DNA of 64,000 nucleotides from Cymodocea nodosa (Eukaryota; Streptophyta; Magnoliopsida; Alismatales; Cymodoceaceae): NCBI GenBank assembly GCA_036874045.1, contig CM072338.1, positions 21,412,501 to 21,476,500 of the forward strand, read 5' to 3'. Shown piece by piece: positions 11,817 to 23,556 of this stretch (position 1 is its first letter; each line of letters starts with the position of its first letter). The notes under the pieces were generated by a model. It saw only the letters and a program-made list of their open reading frames with translations, ran no database searches and was not told where the DNA came from. The position numbers and the translations under genes were made by a program.

Positions 11817-12959
11817 ATGGCAGGCGGCGGAGGCGTGGAGCAACTGAAGGTCTTGGGTAAACGGGGCAATCCCATGACAGATCGCATCGAGATTGCCCTC
11901 AAGCTCAAGGGCCTTCAGTACGAGTACGTGGAAGAAGATGAGTCGATGGCGAAGTGCTCTTCCCTTTTCCTCGAAAACATCGAGTACCAGCAGGGTCCGG
12001 TGCTCCTCCACGCCGGCCGCGCCATCGCCAAGACAACCCCCATCATGGAGTACATCGACGAGACCTGGTTGGAGAACCCCATCATGCCCACCGACCCCTA
12101 CGAGAGGTCCATCGTCCGCTTCTGGTGCCACTTCCACGACGACCAGGTATATATATTTTGATACTATTCTTATCGATTTGTATCCTTTTGATTCGGTGGA
12201 CATTAATTAATGGTGAAATTTTAAGTATACGTATGCCATCAATGGTGAGGTTAATTTGCTCATTTGCAGTGTATATGCGTGCATGCATGATCTGTGTATG
12301 CATGTACGAATTAATTAATATTGCTACGTACGCAGATAGTGCCGTCGATGTCGATGGTCTTGAAAAGCTCCACTTCCAGGAAGGAGTTGGCGACGGCGGT
12401 GGAGAAGGTGCGCGAGGACCTGAAACCCGTGGAGGAGGAGCTCCGAGACGGGTTCTTCAAAGGCAAAAGATTCTTTGGAGGGGAGAAGCTGGGGATGCTG
12501 GACATAGTCTTCGGATCGGGGTCGCACTGGCTGAAGGCTCTGGACGAGGTCGCCGACGTGAAGCTCGTCAGTCCGGAGGCCTTCCCCCTGTTGTCGTCGT
12601 GGATCCGAGACTTCGAGGAGCAGGAAGTGGTGAAGGCCACCATCCCCGACCACGACAGCTTGGTCCAGCGTGCCAACAACGTGTTTCGGTTTTCGCAGGC
12701 GCCTGCAACGGAGGCGAGGAGTTGTCGCGAGGATGCTACCTATGACGCCGATTGCCGTAAACCCAAAATGAGCAAAACCACTCTTCTGATTCTTGCGTTG
12801 ATGTCGTCGGTGATCGTGGCGCTGCTGCTGCTGGTGTTGGCGATGCACCTAGACAGAAAGAAGGGTGGCGGTGTTTGTTGTCAGGAGTCTGGGATTTCCA
12901 TGCCCGGCCAAGGTCGTTGCATGACCAGTGATGCTGGTGGCGATGGCATTGCGAATTAA
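11817..12959 (+). CDS. Tau-type GST-like protein with altered G-site and membrane tail
   Basis: Exons 11817-12146 and 12336-12959 join in phase 0 to give 317 residues; ACCACCATGG is a good start context. The fold is tau GST: thioredoxin-like N-terminus (EIALKLKGLQYEYVEED, 25-41), a YIDETW motif at 79-84, and the single tau intron after residue 110. The catalytic serine (usual ASPF) is replaced by Asn18 in RGNPM. The usual VPV cis-proline motif is GPV (60-62), and the glutathione-binding Glu-Ser pair is Lys-Thr (72-73). Conjugating activity is therefore doubtful. Normal tau GSTs end near residue 230. This one continues about 87 residues with a hydrophobic segment at 259-281, followed by DRKK, and could be tail-anchored. 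The arms of the palindrome do not include it, so it is single copy here. Confidence 0.85.
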
Positions 12960-13239
12960 TTGGCCGAGGATGATCAGGTACTACATATATATATATATAT
13001 ACTTCCTGTGATCCATATGAGGTACGTGTAATCAAGTTCGTCCATTGACGAACGTACGTTGGTTGAGTGTGGTGTGGATGATATGCATGCTTTTGGAGGT
13101 CTGGCGCGCTTATTCGCACTCTGTTTTCTTATATACGTTGGTTTGGCTCTTCCATGTGCACGTGATCTGGTCGCAGGACGAGTTCTTTAGTTTATATATA
13201 TATATATATATATATCTTCTTCTTCTTTTAAAAAAAAAA

Positions 13240-13620
13240 AGAGTGAGAGAAAAAACTTCGATGAGTTGTTGAGCTTACAGGTCGCAGACGCCGCTGCCGA
13301 CACCAGCACGCGTACTCCTGCTGGTAACAATCATTTCCTCCGTTAATATTATTTTCTATGTGTATAAATTGGTCCTTGTCCTCCCTTCTGTTGCATCGCA
13401 TCATCACCACGCGATCCTCCCTCCTTCGTTACTTCGATTACTTTGTTTAATCTTAGACGTTAGCCAGAAAAAGCCCGCATTTAGAAGTTTGAAAAAAAAA
13501 ATGACGTGCATCGATGACATTAAAAAATTGCCAGATACCAACAGTTCGAAGGAATTCGGCGTATTTAGTTTGACGTACGTGAATGTGAACCGAACCGTAA
13601 AAACGCTTGGTGCCGCAGCT
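13240..13620 (-). repeat. Relic of the glycosyltransferase 3' flank, antisense
   Basis: It matches 20030-20085 and 20535-20700 in direct orientation (landmarks CTTCGATG, GAGCTTACAGGTCGCA and AAAGCCCGCATTT) and 26640-26830 in the right arm. It is a decayed copy of DNA lying beyond the 3' end of the glycosyltransferase genes, in minus orientation. Confidence 0.7.
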
Positions 13621-14974
13621 CTCCCTTAATTTTTGTAGATTCAACTCAGAAGTTGGTATACCCTTCACATCTATGCATGACAGGAACCTACTCCGTTTGC
13701 GCCCACCGTATGGATACGACATTTTTGAGTTTATCTTCTCTTCTCCCACTAAATTTAATTCCTCGTTTTCTAAATCAGCTCCTTGGTTCTAGTGGTTTTC
13801 CAGATAATCTGGTCAAGTAAAAATAGCATTGTTTTTAGTCTAAAATATCTCCCTGATATCCACAAAGATCGTGGGACTTCCTCTTGATAGGAAATTTAGG
13901 AGCTAAGCTTTGTTGTTAACATTCTTCGTTAAGTCTAATAATCAAATTTGGATTATCATATTACAAATGCTTCAGGAAACGTCCAAGGTTACAACTTGGC
14001 TGAAACGGTTAATATGTAGGTTGCAGCTCGTGATTGAAGATAGAAAGATGAGGTCAATGGTGAAAGCCTTAATTGACCCTAATATCATCTTCCTCTTTTC
14101 CTTGTCTTCCGTGTTTTCTCATAACTGTTTCTATTTTTTCGGCAGCAACGTAATAATTAATAAGATTAAGTAAGACAAATGCTCCAGTTATGATATACAA
14201 CTGGAGTACGAAAAGGTTTAAAATAAGATGTCATTTCGATTTAAAATAAAGTCAGAGCAACATAAAACCCCAAACAGATCCAAAGGGAAAAAAGTTCGAT
14301 GGGAGAACAAAAGAAGCTAATCGTTTTCTTCCCTTCCGACAAATCCGTCCATGTACGAACGACAGATTCATTGAGATTGTTTGCATCCACCGCTGCAGGC
14401 CTAACTTGATTTTCCCATTTCAATTAGATCTTTTTAACTAGTTTGACCACCTCACCAAAAAATCATTCACTATTTTAAAACATTACCACGAATATTAAAA
14501 AAACTCACAAAATAATAATTATGTTATCTTTTAAAAAAGTCAAAACAAAAAAAATATATACAAAATCATAAAGTACTCTTCCTTTCTGCCGACAGATCTT
14601 TCCTAAGATACAACAACTAAAACAAACGCAGTCTGTCGCTGCAAACCCAACGTCAAACGGATCGCACATGTTCTCTGTTGCGTGCGCAAGGCGGAAATTT
14701 TTTTTACCGAAACCCTTTTATACGCTGGTAAATGCTAGAAAAATTCAGCTCACTCTTACAGCACAGGACTCTCCTTACACATTTATAATAAAACTCAAAA
14801 CACGTAACTCACGTAAACATCCATCACTACTTACGTCTACATCTCATCACTAATGCATTGCAATACATCTTTACACACATGTACAATACTCACGGTTAAA
14901 CAACCTCTCACTTTGACTCCTTCAAACGGTAATCCACCAAAGTCTAATGTGGAAGTTCTGGCCGATACAAGTGG

Positions 14975-15265
14975 AGATGTAAATTCTAATTATATTCCAA
15001 CAAGATCATGAACACGACGGGAGATTTCCCTCATCCGTAAGAGCTTCCATATGGTCGTGGAGTAAGTAAATGATACTTCATGTCTGAATAAGATTGGATA
15101 AAGGTTCTCGTATTTCTTTTCTCAGTTCACTCTGCAATGAAATATAAAGGAAACAACAACTACTCTTCGCCTTTGGGTAGGTTGTGCTGTCAGAAAGCAA
15201 AAGTCAAATACGTGAATTTCAATAAAATTATCCAAGATCTGTCGTTGTTGTATTGTGAAATTCCG
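14975..15265 (+). repeat. Relic of the glycosyltransferase 3' flank, sense
   Basis: It matches 8650-8890 in direct orientation, with landmarks TCTGAATAAGATTGGATAAAG and GCAATGAAATATAAA. No glycosyltransferase coding sequence lies upstream, so only the 3' flank of this extra copy survives. It is inverted relative to 20720-21060. Confidence 0.75.
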
Positions 15266-15949
15266 TTTCAATATTTCTAAAATCCACGGAGTACGCACGC
15301 AAATTAAGGGCGGGTGTGGTGGAGGGGAGGGGAGATCGGCGCCGGTGGTGGCAACAAGACAGGAGAATGAGACGAGTGGAGCAACAGGAGAATGACAACG
15401 CCAGTAGACGACTTACAGAAAGAGGAGGAGATGAGCTGCGACCCCTGCTAATTAAGGAGGAGATGAGCATCCGTGCAACCTGATCGGGAGATTTTTCGGC
15501 GATTTCCTAAGGGGCGAAGGGTGAAAACCGGGTAAACGACGGAATCAGTTTTTGTCGTTAAATATTATTATGTATTTGGACTTCTATTTACGTGAAATTT
15601 TTCATTCTTTAAAATTTTATTTATTTTGTTAATTGTTTATTCTTTTTGAGTTTATTTCAGAATAATTTCGATGAATGTTTGTCAATTATCACGAAGAATC
15701 TCAAAAACTGTTGTCGTATATAATAAAAGTCTAATATACTTTGAGTATATAACAGAAAATTTACGCGAACGTTTCCTCACTCCCACGCGAAACTTCCTTC
15801 CAAATCTCCCACCGTTTCCTCACTCCCATGCAAAACTTCGCCTACGAATGTACGCTGCTGGTTCATCAGCATCCTGAACACGCATGGTTTTCAACAACAC
15901 GTCTCATTTCAGACGACTATATAATACCAACACCACCGAAGCATGATGT

Positions 15950-17550
15950 TGCTCCAACAAGTGAATATCTCATGTGGCCTCGTGCAAAACCAACTCGTCC
16001 TTATTTGGATTAAATCCATCGCTGCTCCAACTATCCACACAATCATCCTCTCCTACGCAAATAGCACGTGATGCATAGCTATATTGCTTGCCTCGGGGTC
16101 CAAAACTCCGTGGACTCAAGGAAACAGACGATCAATCACCTTCTCTCGGCTAAGCATATAATTAACCGAGTCCCTTTCTTCCATCGGTGCGCCATTGTTC
16201 GATTTTGACCTCTTCAAATCCATCATGAATGAGCTGGGACTTGGTGAGTACAAGTAGTTCTTCACGTCCCTTCAGTTCAACTCCTCCACTGGTTTCGATG
16301 ACTTTTCCGATCTTCCTTTTGAGGAAGACTACCTCCAAAAGTTATTGTTACTGCACTCATGGTGCTTGCCATCGTCACCACTCCACAATCATCTATATAG
16401 CCAAACTAGCTTGGATACCGTGGGTGAGGTCAACCGTCACGGCAAACCAGCCATGGAGGGCAAGGAGGACATTGCGGTGATCATGGCAATGTTCACTTCG
16501 CGCAGCCTATCCCAATCGATCTGCTTTGCCCAAACATCCATTTATGCCAATGCGTCATGTCAAATTTGTAATCGCTTGGGGCACATTATCCTTGTTTGCA
16601 ATGAAAGAGGTAGCTTTGCATACGCGATCACAGTCGCCAACACTCTCAACAATATGTACCTCAACCAGGACCAGTGTGTATTGATTCTGATACCTTCAAG
16701 CACATTATGTTATGCCACACCTTCGGCAGCAACTTCAGCTTCCCAAACCATACATAGGTAGAAGCATCGTTATCATGGGCACAACTTGCCTGTCGCCCAT
16801 ACTACTGGCTCTACCCAAATTCCACCTAATCTTCGTCTTAACGATGTACTGCATGTGCTCCAACTCTTCAAAATTCTCCTTTCCAATCAGGGTCTACCTT
16901 ATGATAACAACTGTTATTTCATCCTTGATAACCATGATTATGGTGTGAAGGACAAGGTAACGGATCGAACCCTCCCCAGTGATGGCCTTTGTGCGAACGA
17001 CTTATATCATATTCTGGTCACGCCAACCACTTATGCTCTCTTTGGGTCATCCATCCTCTCCCTCTCTCGTCTCCACAACTCATCATGTTGGCCCATCACC
17101 TCGTCGTCTCTCACGTTGTTTAGTTCGATCGGTAAATTCCACAAGCTCCCTTTCGATTGTAGCTTCACCACCAAATCTGCTCCCTTGGAACTTCTCTACC
17201 TAGATGTTTGAGTATCGACATCGGTTGTCTCGTTCAGTTGCCATTTTTACTTTTCATAGTCGATGCTTTTTCCATCTGTCATGGACGTACCCAATTACTG
17301 GTAAATTGTATATCTTTATTTGTTTTAAAAATTTCCAAGTTATGCTTGGAAATCTTTTTTCATGCAAGATTATAGTAATCGAAGGAACAATAGTTCTGAG
17401 TTTCACAATAACACTTCCACTCAGCATATAAAGCTCCAAAAAATTTTCATAGTTACACCTGTGCTTGCACCTCTCAAAAAAACAACGTTGTGTATCAAAA
17501 TCACCGCAAGCTTGTGGATGTGGGCCGATGTCTTCTAATCATGCCTCCCT
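15950..17550 (+). mobile_element. Ty1/Copia LTR retrotransposon fossil, broken
   Basis: A gag-pol remnant on the plus strand. Recognisable parts in order are a Copia gag region (about 16000-16350), a CCHC zinc knuckle (about 16560-16610), the pre-integrase region (about 16830-17020) and part of the integrase core (about 17200-17540). The protease is not evident, the reverse transcriptase and RNase H parts are absent, and no LTRs are seen. It is broken in many places and looks old. It stops abruptly where the sHSP copy 3 block begins. Confidence 0.75.
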
Positions 17551-17880
17551 AAACAATAATAATTCTTTACCAACAAAAAAAAACTCATTAATGTGAGTTT
17601 CATCCCAACTTATCTGCAATATGAAAAGAAAAAAAATCGAATTTTACCAAACTTATTTTTACGCTATAATAAAAGCCCCGCTTACCTCTACGAAAGAAAA
17701 GCCCCGTTTCCCATTTATTATCTTTTATATTATTAAAAAACGCAAACGAACGGATCCTAAGATCCGTTTCGAGACAGTTAGTTAATTCTCTTTCTTTCTA
17801 GGCAGTTGTAGACCACTCTAGAAAAATACCGGTCCGTCCGATTCAGTTCCCAGCAGACGACGACGATGGATGGCACATCT

Positions 17881-17892
17881 GGAAAATTCCGG
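17881..17892 (+). promoter_or_regulatory. Heat-shock element of sHSP copy 3
   Basis: GGAAAATTCCGG is identical to the core of the element in front of sHSP copy 1, while flanking bases have diverged. The TATA box TATAAATA follows at 17924-17931. Confidence 0.7.
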
Positions 17893-17923
17893 TCTCCATC
17901 GTTGCTATCCTCCCCGAAGCACT

Positions 17924-17931
17924 TATAAATA
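17924..17931 (+). promoter_or_regulatory. TATA box of sHSP copy 3
   Basis: TATAAATA lies about 105 bp before the ATG at 18035, in the same position as in copies 1 and 2. Confidence 0.75.
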
Positions 17932-18034
17932 GACCACTCCCCTCCTCGCTTCGTCCTCATCAAAATCAAGTGCAATCTACGTTCACTTCGGCAATCGTTC
18001 GCCGGTTCCTAATCCCTCAACAAGAGAAGAGAAG

Positions 18035-18517
18035 ATGTCAATCATCCCAAACTTCTTTGGCAGGAGCGGCAACGTGTTCCATCCCTTCTCCTTCGACCTG
18101 TGGGATCCCTTCCCTTTCGACACTCCCGCCTTCCATTCCCCCTCCGGCTTCCGTCCGGCCGGCGAGATTGCGGCCTTCGCGGACGCCCGCATGGACTGGA
18201 AGGAGGCTCCCGACAAGCACGTCTTCAAGGCAGATCTTCCCGGTCTAAAGAAGGAGGAGGTGAAGGTAGAGGTGGAGGACGGCCAGATGTTGCAGATCAG
18301 CTGCGAGAAGAGCAAGAGCAGGGAGAAGGAGGATAAGTGTGACACATGGCACCGCGTGGAACGCAGTAGCGGGAAGTTCATGAGGAGGTTCTGGCTGCCA
18401 GAGAATGCGAAGGTGGATCAGGTGTCAGCTGCCATGGAGAACGGCGTGCTGACTATCACTGTGCCAAAGGAGGAGGTTAAGAAGCTGGAGATTAGGCCGA
18501 CCCAGATCACCGGTTGA
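18035..18517 (+). CDS. Diverged class I small heat-shock protein, copy 3
   Basis: An intronless 160-residue class I sHSP. The open frame, heat-shock element and TATA box are kept, so it is probably expressed on heat. Three highly conserved positions differ from copy 1. The C-terminal I-x-I anchor is TQI (156-158), RFRLP is RFWLP (Trp120), and QISGER is QISCEK (Cys90). The I-x-I motif docks into the neighbouring dimer, and the arginine lies in a strand near the dimer interface, so oligomer assembly may be weakened. That functional effect is inference. A small deletion after WDPF and a four-residue insertion (AAFA) near residue 47 also distinguish it. It may be a decaying or a specialised paralogue. 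Confidence 0.92.
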   Translation: MSIIPNFFGRSGNVFHPFSFDLWDPFPFDTPAFHSPSGFRPAGEIAAFADARMDWKEAPDKHVFKADLPGLKKEEVKVEVEDGQMLQISCEKSKSREKEDKCDTWHRVERSSGKFMRRFWLPENAKVDQVSAAMENGVLTITVPKEEVKKLEIRPTQITG

Positions 18518-18962
18518 GGTTCGCGTTCATGATCGATCGATCGATACGGAGGAGGAGGATAATTTCTCACGATACCTGTTTTCTTGTGCGCGTGTGTTCT
18601 TAATAGTCCAAAGGTCTGGTGGTTAAGGGGCTGTCCCACTTTCAGATCTCGTTCTCTCTGTGCAGGTGGTGTTCGACGATATGTTTGTAGATATATTGTC
18701 TTTACCTGTAATAAACTGAGGATATCCTCTTCTTTCTTATTCCATGTTAGCTTCCTATTTATTGTTGCCATTCACCTCTCCTCTTCTTCCTCCTCCTCCT
18801 CCATTCCTTTAGTGTGATTTGTAATTAGAAAAATTACAGATGCTAATTTTAGCTTAGAAAAATGAAGATGAGACCAGTTCTATTGTAGCAATTAATCGAA
18901 TGCCACTAGGATTGGAAATCTCTCTCGAAGATTGTTTTATCAGGATTAATATGATCATTTAG

Positions 18963-19850
18963 GGCCTGTTTAGTGGTAAAAGTGCATTTGAAATTTGAGT
19001 ATTTGATAAAAATAGACGAAATATGTGATAGAAAATAATAGAAATTTTAAAATAATAATACTAAAAATTATAACATTTTTTCATATAATTTATTTTTTGT
19101 TTTTATGTATATCATTTTTTTACACAGTCTAATCCTCCTCTCCTTTTACATCTGTCCATTCACGAATTTAACTTGCAATATAATTGGATAAAATTGTGTT
19201 GTAAAAATAGGTGGATTCATAATTTCATTCATAAATGGACATTTATTAAACAGAATAATTAAAGGTTGTAAAAATGGTTAAATAAATGATCGAACGAATT
19301 GATATTTAATCATATACGATCGATTAATAAGTTACATAGATGAATAAGTATTCGGTATAAAATTAAATCCTATGTACATATGTTTTGTCAAAAATTCATG
19401 CATGTGATTTTTTATACATGCATATATGTGTTGCTTCCGCGAGCCTTCTTTTTGCACGTGGGCGACGATCGTCCTTGGACGAATTTACGAGAGGTAGGAG
19501 ATGAGGTGCAAGAGCAACAGGAAGTCGCAGCTTGGGCGGTGGCAGCGAGGGACGCGTAGATACGCCGACGACGGAGAGCAGATGGCGCACAGAAGGGGGA
19601 GGGTCGGGCGGTACTCCGGCGAATTTTAGAAGGTAGAAGGAAAACGGAAAGAGTGCAGACACGCAGTATGAGAGAAGAAGGGGTGCGGACGCGTAACAGA
19701 GCTCAGCTTCCGAAAAGAATTTACCGAGGTTCAGAAGTGGGAAAAAGGGGTTTACTGTCACTTCAATTTATACACAAACACCTGATTTATTTGACAATAA
19801 ATTCCTAAAGTTTTCCATTTTTGATATTTTCTGTTGATGCGAACACCTAC
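18963..19850. other. Replacement block in the sHSP copy 3 3' flank
   Basis: Where the left arm has about 155 bp (1515-1670), copy 3 has about 890 bp of unrelated DNA starting GGGCCTGTTTAGTGG, a pattern seen at the ends of some plant DNA transposons. I see no clear terminal repeats or target duplication and no intact gene. A GC-richer part at 19430-19740 has an open minus frame that I do not recognise. Confidence 0.4.
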
Positions 19851-21154
19851 GTAATATAAACTGTCTAAAACACACGTACCATATGATACCAAACATCACA
19901 AGGGAATTAATTGTGGTTAGGGAAAATAATTGATCAAGAGAAATTAAATAGTCAAAACATATATAAGAAATGACCACGTAAATTTACCATAACATTATTT
20001 TTAACTTATTATATCTTCTTGTTTTTTTTTTTTTAAATTGTGAGAGAAAAGACTTCGATGGGTTGCTGAGCTTACAGGTCGCAAACGTTGTATTTTTACA
20101 TGGTGGTGCTACTGTTTGATTATTTCTTTGACGGTCATCTTCGGTGGTGACAATTTTAGAGAAGTAATGGTGGGGTTGAAATAGACCTCCTTGCCGTATT
20201 TTTTCTAGGCAAGTAGACCTCAACGTAAAATGATATTGGAGGAGGAAAAGATAAAGAGAATGGAAAAATGAATCTTGCGAAAATCACGTTCGATTGAATT
20301 TTTGTTGTGAATTCCTTGTATATTCATATTCAAATTTAATCGTCCATTGTTTAAGATCGAAGGATTTTAGTATTAAAAAAAGTACGATACACTTTAGAAC
20401 AATCTGACTCTTATTTTTTGTTATAATTTTTACATTCATTTAAATCTTTACAAAAATTTCGAAAACAATAAATTTTAACCAAAATTTGTATTTCTATGAA
20501 TACATAAACCAACCGAGAGCGTATTTGTTCAGTCCCAAATAAAGCCCGCATTTAAAATTTTGAAAAGAAATATTAAGTGCATTGACGGTCGGCGGCATTA
20601 AAAAATTACCAGATATTGACAGTACTAACGAATCCGCCATATTTCGTTTGACGTGAATGTGAATTGAGGGCACGTCTCGGACATGCAGCGTGTAAGTGCG
20701 GTGCGGCATCGCAGTCGCGTGCGTGAGGAGCGGAACGCGACGAGGGTTGTGTTTGTTCGACAGGAAAATTTATTTAACTCTTGTTTTTGTTTGACACAAT
20801 TTTTTTTCATTGATATCTTTATTTCGTAACACAAAAATAGATCCTGGACATTTGTTTTGAAGTTCACGAATTTGACTTTGCTTGCGTACAGCACAAGCCG
20901 ATAGATGTTGTAGATTGGTTTCGTTGCTGAGTTATGCGAGAGAAGAAATACAAGTATCTTTATGCAATCTTATTCAGACGTAACCATATCATTTACTACG
21001 CGACCATATGGAAGAGCTCTTACTGGTGAGGGGGATCTCCCCTTTCAAGTGACAAATCTATGATTCAAAAGGAAATATTATAAAAAAAACATGTTAAAAA
21101 TTATCGAAAAGAAAGAAACTCCAAACGCTGTCCATGATATTTCTTTCATACAAG
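19851..21154. other. Junction of sHSP copy 3 and glycosyltransferase copy 3 flanks
   Basis: 19851-19980 matches the sHSP 3' flank (left arm 1670-1780). From about 20000 the DNA matches glycosyltransferase 3' flanks in minus orientation (13240-13620 and 26640-27265). The two genes are convergent here. No coding region is supported. Confidence 0.6.
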
Positions 21155-23556
21155 CTAGGAGCCATGGCAGTAAACGGTATGGCAAGAAGAATCACTGTCA
21201 AGTAACCATAACCCAGCTTTTCCAAGTTCCTTCTGTACGAAGTCCAACTCCGACTCAGGACTCCAGAACACTATTTTACTCCCATTTCCTGAAGACAACC
21301 CAGCGGTACCAGCTCCCAACTTCATGGTGAAATTGGGCACATCATCGCCATTAATGCTGCTCGCAAATCTTCCTTCCATCAATATGCTAGCAGTTAATTG
21401 TACGAAATACCTCTCCTGTATGGACTTGGGACGACCACGAACCGAAGAATGTGCAGCTGAAGCAATATTGTAAATGAAATCGTCAGACCAAATGTTCGAC
21501 GCCGACAGTGAAGACCTCGCAAACAAAATCTCGGCGTCCTTTGCCACGATAAAATCATGGGAAGCATCTGGAGGCTGGGCGAAAGCATCGAAGATTGGAA
21601 TCATATTTCCATCGATTATCCAAGTACTATAACCACGTTCCAAGCATTTCTTCACAACATAGGCGTTTGCCAAGATTTCCTTTGTCAACTCCAGGTCCGA
21701 TCGATTGAAAGGAGCCAACTTGCCTCTTCCGAGACCAGAGGCAAACTCAGTTGCATAGATGACCGGGTGTCCCCTCCTTGCCAGGTCATGCAACCATCCG
21801 TTATTGGCACCGATGAAAATGTAGTTCTGAACATTTAACCGTTGAAGATGACAGAGCAGGTTTTTTACAAGACGTTCGGTGGTACGATACAGGCTAAATA
21901 GTAGGATGGGTTTTTCCTTTTTCTGCAATGAGTTGAGAACCGACTCAAGTTGGTCAAAATTTCCCGCAAATCTTTCAGGCAGCGTCTGTCTAAAGCAGAA
22001 ATCGAACCACTTGAGAGACGCCAGTGGTTGCAGTTCCCAGTGAATGGAATCAAGGGAACTTTCCTTCAGAAGTGAAGAATCAGGCCCAGCTGATTTAGCA
22101 TAGTTGACGCCAGCTTCTCTGTGAGAGACACTGAGAGCTCTTCCGCCCCCAAAGTTAGTGTAAATATTGTAATAATCACGAGAGTGTATAAATTTGATGA
22201 ACCATGGTGTCCAAATCCTCTCTCCCTTCATTCTATACCACGTATTGGATACCTGCACAATGTGGCTGTATTAATCTCATGGATCTTGGAAACCCACAAT
22301 GACCGAAAACGGAAAACACATTTATATATATGCCATAAAAATATAAGAAAACCGGTACCAAATACCAATCGGTTAAATGTGAGGAAATGTAAAGCTACAA
22401 ACGTGTGAGGACAAGAACAAAAATTACCATGCCATGAAGAGTAGGTTTGATGCCTTTTGACTTGTTGTTGTCGTACCACAAACGGAACTCCTTCCAAGGT
22501 TTTGGGAAGAGAAGCTGACCCCAAGTGCCAACCAACTGGTACAGGAAGAGCTGCTCTTTACCGTCCAAATGAATTTTGTTACCATGTCTACCTGGTATAC
22601 CACAATTATCGAACAAGACGAGATTAAAATTAGAAAAAGGTGTCGATGCAATCTGCACGTCCGAACGGGATCATATTCCATAGTACGTACGGTTGCCAAA
22701 CTTTTCCGTTGTAGCGAATATACCTCACCAAAGATATAGAATGCCTAGCTTGATCTAGTTAAGAAATAAGCGTAGAGCCTCCGAGGAAAGGCAAAAGACT
22801 TACGGTAATTCACATCTCTCACATTGCTTACATTTCAAAAGTTCACGTTAATTTGTCTGACAATAGCAAATGAACCACGCATGTCATGGATGATTAAAAA
22901 AAAGTCCAAGAAGCAAATGGGAAAAAAAAAAATTCTCGCTCACCTAGAACAACCAACGCCCTCTGCAACGATGCGCCATAAATGAAAGGGCTGAAATTCT
23001 TGCTGTCGTAATAGTACTTTCGGATCAACCCTTTCAGAAACCTGTAATACAAACCCGACACCTCGATGTCATCCTCCACCACGAACGCGAACTCGTCATC
23101 GCTCACGGGCCACCACGCCTCCAGCCACTGCCCCTGCGTTCCGGCGTTCCTGGTCCTATAGTGCACGATCTTCTCCCCATGCTCCCACCGGAACCCATCC
23201 AGGAACTCCAAGACTCGGCGCGACTCCTCCAGCTTGCGGTCCACCAAATCGGTCGATTCCCCGAGGTGGTCGACGAAGACGTGGAGGCCGACCCTGTCGC
23301 CCCCGTAGTCTGCGCGGGCGAGGGAGCCGAGACAGCGGCGGAGGGAGTCGATGCGATTGAAGGTGAGGAGTTTGATCGTGAAGGAGAAGGTTGGTGGGAG
23401 AGTGGTGGAGGGAAGGTGTTGGAGAGCGGTGGTGGTGGAGGCCGGTAGAGGAGTGCAGGGGTGTAAGTAGTAGGGATAGAAGAAGACGAGGCCGGCGGAG
23501 GAGAGGAAGATGGCGGAGAGGAACAGAGAACATCTGCTTTGCGTTTGAAGGCGCAT
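21155..23556 (-). CDS. Two-domain Golgi-type glycosyltransferase, diverged copy 3
   Basis: Exons 22944-23556, 22428-22591 and 21155-22252 (minus strand) join in frame with GT-AG introns to give 624 residues. The domain order matches copies 1 and 2: a signal anchor near residues 11-28, a first GT-A domain with VVEDD at 159-163, and a second transferase-like half. About 29 of 365 exon 3 residues differ from copy 1, with no stop or frameshift, so the gene has been kept under selection or duplicated not very long ago. It lies in tandem with the right-arm copy, about 6.1 kb apart on the same strand. The junction between the two repeat units is at 24149/24150. Confidence 0.88.

Larger units (their letters stand above)
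12960..15949. other. Spacer mosaic without a gene
   Basis: No intact gene. TA repeats lie near 12980-13000 and 13193-13215. Relics of the glycosyltransferase 3' flank are at about 13240-13620 (antisense) and 14975-15265 (sense). The stretches 13620-14975 and 15265-15950 show nothing I can identify. Confidence 0.55.
17553..18960 (+). repeat. Third, diverged copy of the sHSP block
   Basis: It is homologous in direct orientation to 147-1510 of the left arm, including upstream DNA, promoter, coding region, 3' UTR and poly(A) site. The divergence is far greater than between the arms. It adjoins the Copia fossil on the left. Homology is interrupted at about 18963 and resumes at about 19850. Confidence 0.85.

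Noticed and set aside
12324-12848. 174-codon minus frame opposite GST exon 2
   Set aside because: It is an antisense shadow of GC-rich coding sequence with His/Gln-rich low complexity and no domain.
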